DNA of 24,923 bases from Firmicutes bacterium UBA5486 (GTDB taxonomy: Bacteria > Bacillota > UBA4882 > UBA10575). This document shows positions 23,668 to 24,923 of this stretch, one piece after another. The notes beneath the pieces were generated by a model that was not told where the DNA came from, did not search any database, and saw only the letters and a list, made by a program, of their open reading frames with translations. The stretch lies in the NCBI GenBank assembly GCA_002427045.1, contig DIPO01000033.1:1-24923 (forward strand). Reading direction: 5' to 3'. Both the position numbers and the translations under genes were made by a program. Every line of letters begins with the position of its first letter. Positions within the stretch are counted from its first letter, which is position 1.

Positions 23668-24923
23668 GTGTTAAGTGCAATTAAAGATCTGGGAGAACTT
23701 GTTATTCATAGAGAAGAAAAAGACGATTTGGATATTTTTGTAGAAGATCCAAATGCTACTGGAAATTATACACAGGTTATAACTATAAATATCGAACAAA
23801 ATGGGGAGACTTTACGGTTCGTTGGTGTTGAACTGGAAGATTATGATAGTCAAAAAAAGATGAGATATCTGTATAGAAGGGGATCAGCAAATGGGCCAGA
23901 TCTTTCGCCAACAGCAAAAATTAGTGGAAAACCAGCAGGAACATTTGAACGAAAGATCCTTGGCTGGTTTAGGATTCTAGAAGACACAGATATTTCTCTC
24001 GAGGAAAGAGACAAGGTGTTTTTAGAAGACATCCAAACCATTCTGACAGAAAATGCAGACGGGATCAAAGAGAGAATAGTAAATTTCCGCGAGTCAATTC
24101 CCAAAAAAGAAGGGCTCTTGGTAACATTAAAGATATATCATGAAGGAAAAAGTAAATATGTTGGTGATTTCCCTGTGATTATAGATCTTTTTCTTAAACA
24201 GATCAGAAAAAAAGATGAAAGATTCGCTGTCCAACAACAGGTCTGTAGTCTTTGCGGCAATAAAAAAGAAACCATTTTAGGTAATATTAATACATATGCT
24301 TTTTATACTATTGATAAACCTGGGTATATTATTGGAAATTTTGACAAAAAGAAAGCGTGGCGTAATTTTCCGGTATGCGCGGATTGTAAATTAAACCTAG
24401 AAGAAGGCAAAAAACATGTTGAACAAAATTTAAACTTTAGGTTCTGTGGTATAAAGTATAATCTTGTTCCCAAGTTTATTATTGGTTATGAAGGGATTTC
24501 TAGCGAAGTAATAGATATATTTACAAATACATCAAAACTCATTTCTTTAAAACAAAAAAGGATTGAAAGTATTACCGGTGACGAAGAAGATATATTAACT
24601 GAATTAAAAGATATCCAAGATACTGTAACTTTAAATTTCTTATTTATCCAAAAAATGAATGCTGCAGAAAGAATCCATTTAGTGATTGAAGATGTTTTTC
24701 CCTCTAGGTTAAGAAAGATATTTGCGTCAAAATACTATACCGATAATATTTATGCTAGAAGTTTTACGTTTAGAACCTTACGGAGTTTTTTCTTTAAATC
24801 GGATAAAAATAAACGAAACACAGATCTGGATAAATACTTTTTAGATATAATCGATAGGGTTTTTAAAGGTCGTCCTGTCAGTTATCACTTTATTCTAAAA
24901 TTCATCATGATGAAGATCAGAGG
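23668..24923 (+). CDS. cas8b: type I-B Cascade large subunit Cas8b (Csh1, TM1802 family), 3' end outside window
   Basis: Large subunit of the type I-B interference complex, involved in PAM recognition and target binding. The frame is open from GTG 23668 to the window edge, giving 418 complete codons. The N-terminus (LSAIKDLGELVI, then RYLYRRGSANGPDLSPTAK near residue 68 and FERKILGWFRIL near 96) matches the TM1802/Csh1 family closely. A zinc-finger follows: C193-x2-C196 (CSLC) and C237-x2-C240 (CADC). The ribosome binding site GGGAGGTGAT is close to ideal. It is AT-rich, like cas6 and unlike the CARF gene between them. Roughly a quarter to a third of the usual length is probably missing. cas7, cas5, cas3 and adaptation genes are expected beyond the edge. 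Confidence 0.92.
   Translation, partial: MLSAIKDLGELVIHREEKDDLDIFVEDPNATGNYTQVITINIEQNGETLRFVGVELEDYDSQKKMRYLYRRGSANGPDLSPTAKISGKPAGTFERKILGWFRILEDTDISLEERDKVFLEDIQTILTENADGIKERIVNFRESIPKKEGLLVTLKIYHEGKSKYVGDFPVIIDLFLKQIRKKDERFAVQQQVCSLCGNKKETILGNINTYAFYTIDKPGYIIGNFDKKKAWRNFPVCADCKLNLEEGKKHVEQNLNFRFCGIKYNLVPKFIIGYEGISSEVIDIFTNTSKLISLKQKRIESITGDEEDILTELKDIQDTVTLNFLFIQKMNAAERIHLVIEDVFPSRLRKIFASKYYTDNIYARSFTFRTLRSFFFKSDKNKRNTDLDKYFLDIIDRVFKGRPVSYHFILKFIMMKIR

Noticed and set aside
21425..24923. CRISPR repeat array in the cas region
   Set aside because: No regularly spaced 28-37-base repeats are seen; the TTTATTACTA copies are too short and unevenly spaced and look like operator half-sites.
1..24923. 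tRNA, rRNA genes or insertion sequences
   Set aside because: No cloverleaf, rRNA or transposase-like sequence was recognised by eye on either strand; a covariance-model scan was not possible here.

Overview
This window appears to be chromosomal DNA from a low-to-mid GC, spore-forming-lineage Bacillota (Firmicutes). The evidence is the hrcA-grpE-dnaK-dnaJ operon behind a perfect CIRCE operator, the hemW-hrcA and lepA neighbourhood, AGGAGG-type ribosome binding sites, and a small Spo0E-like phosphatase gene. Two genes hint that the cell has, or descends from cells with, an outer membrane: a secreted protein with a beta-barrel-like pattern ending in Phe, and an ABC-transporter binding protein with a signal peptide but no lipobox. 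A diderm Bacillota such as the Limnochordia/Hydrogenispora or Halanaerobiia type would fit. That placement is inference.

Layout. 1-2891: 3' part of an IleS2-type isoleucyl-tRNA synthetase and its terminator. 2928-5806: strong promoter, then trkA-trkH for K+ uptake. 5835-7220: a COG2509 FAD-dependent oxidoreductase. 7284-8663 (minus strand): the barrel-like exported protein and an SdpI/DUF1648 membrane protein. 8664-10810: structured leader, consensus promoter, terminator-like leader hairpin and lepA, followed by a convergent UPF0316 gene (10821-11336, minus). 11594-17884: hemW, then the CIRCE-controlled hrcA-grpE-dnaK-dnaJ operon with its terminator. 17951-20649: a three-gene NMT1/TauA/SsuA-type ABC importer of unknown substrate. 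20748-21243: a Smr-domain protein and a terminator, with the minus-strand Spo0E-like gene (58 codons) at 21248-21424.

21715-24923 is the accessory part: the start of a type I-B CRISPR-Cas operon. It has cas6, then a CARF-domain (Csx14/NE0113-like) protein with a C-terminal LuxR-like helix-turn-helix, then cas8b (csh1, TM1802 family) running off the end. The CARF-HTH gene is the most interesting item. It is clearly GC-richer than both neighbours, it is split by a -1 frame change exactly at an A8 run containing the slippery heptamer A_AAA_AAC, and it is preceded by three copies of a TTTATTACTA half-site, two of them forming a 13-bp palindrome over its likely promoter. Together these suggest a horizontally inserted, possibly self-regulating CARF transcription factor whose DNA-binding half may be made only by frameshifting or transcript slippage, or which has just been inactivated. 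No CRISPR array lies inside the window.
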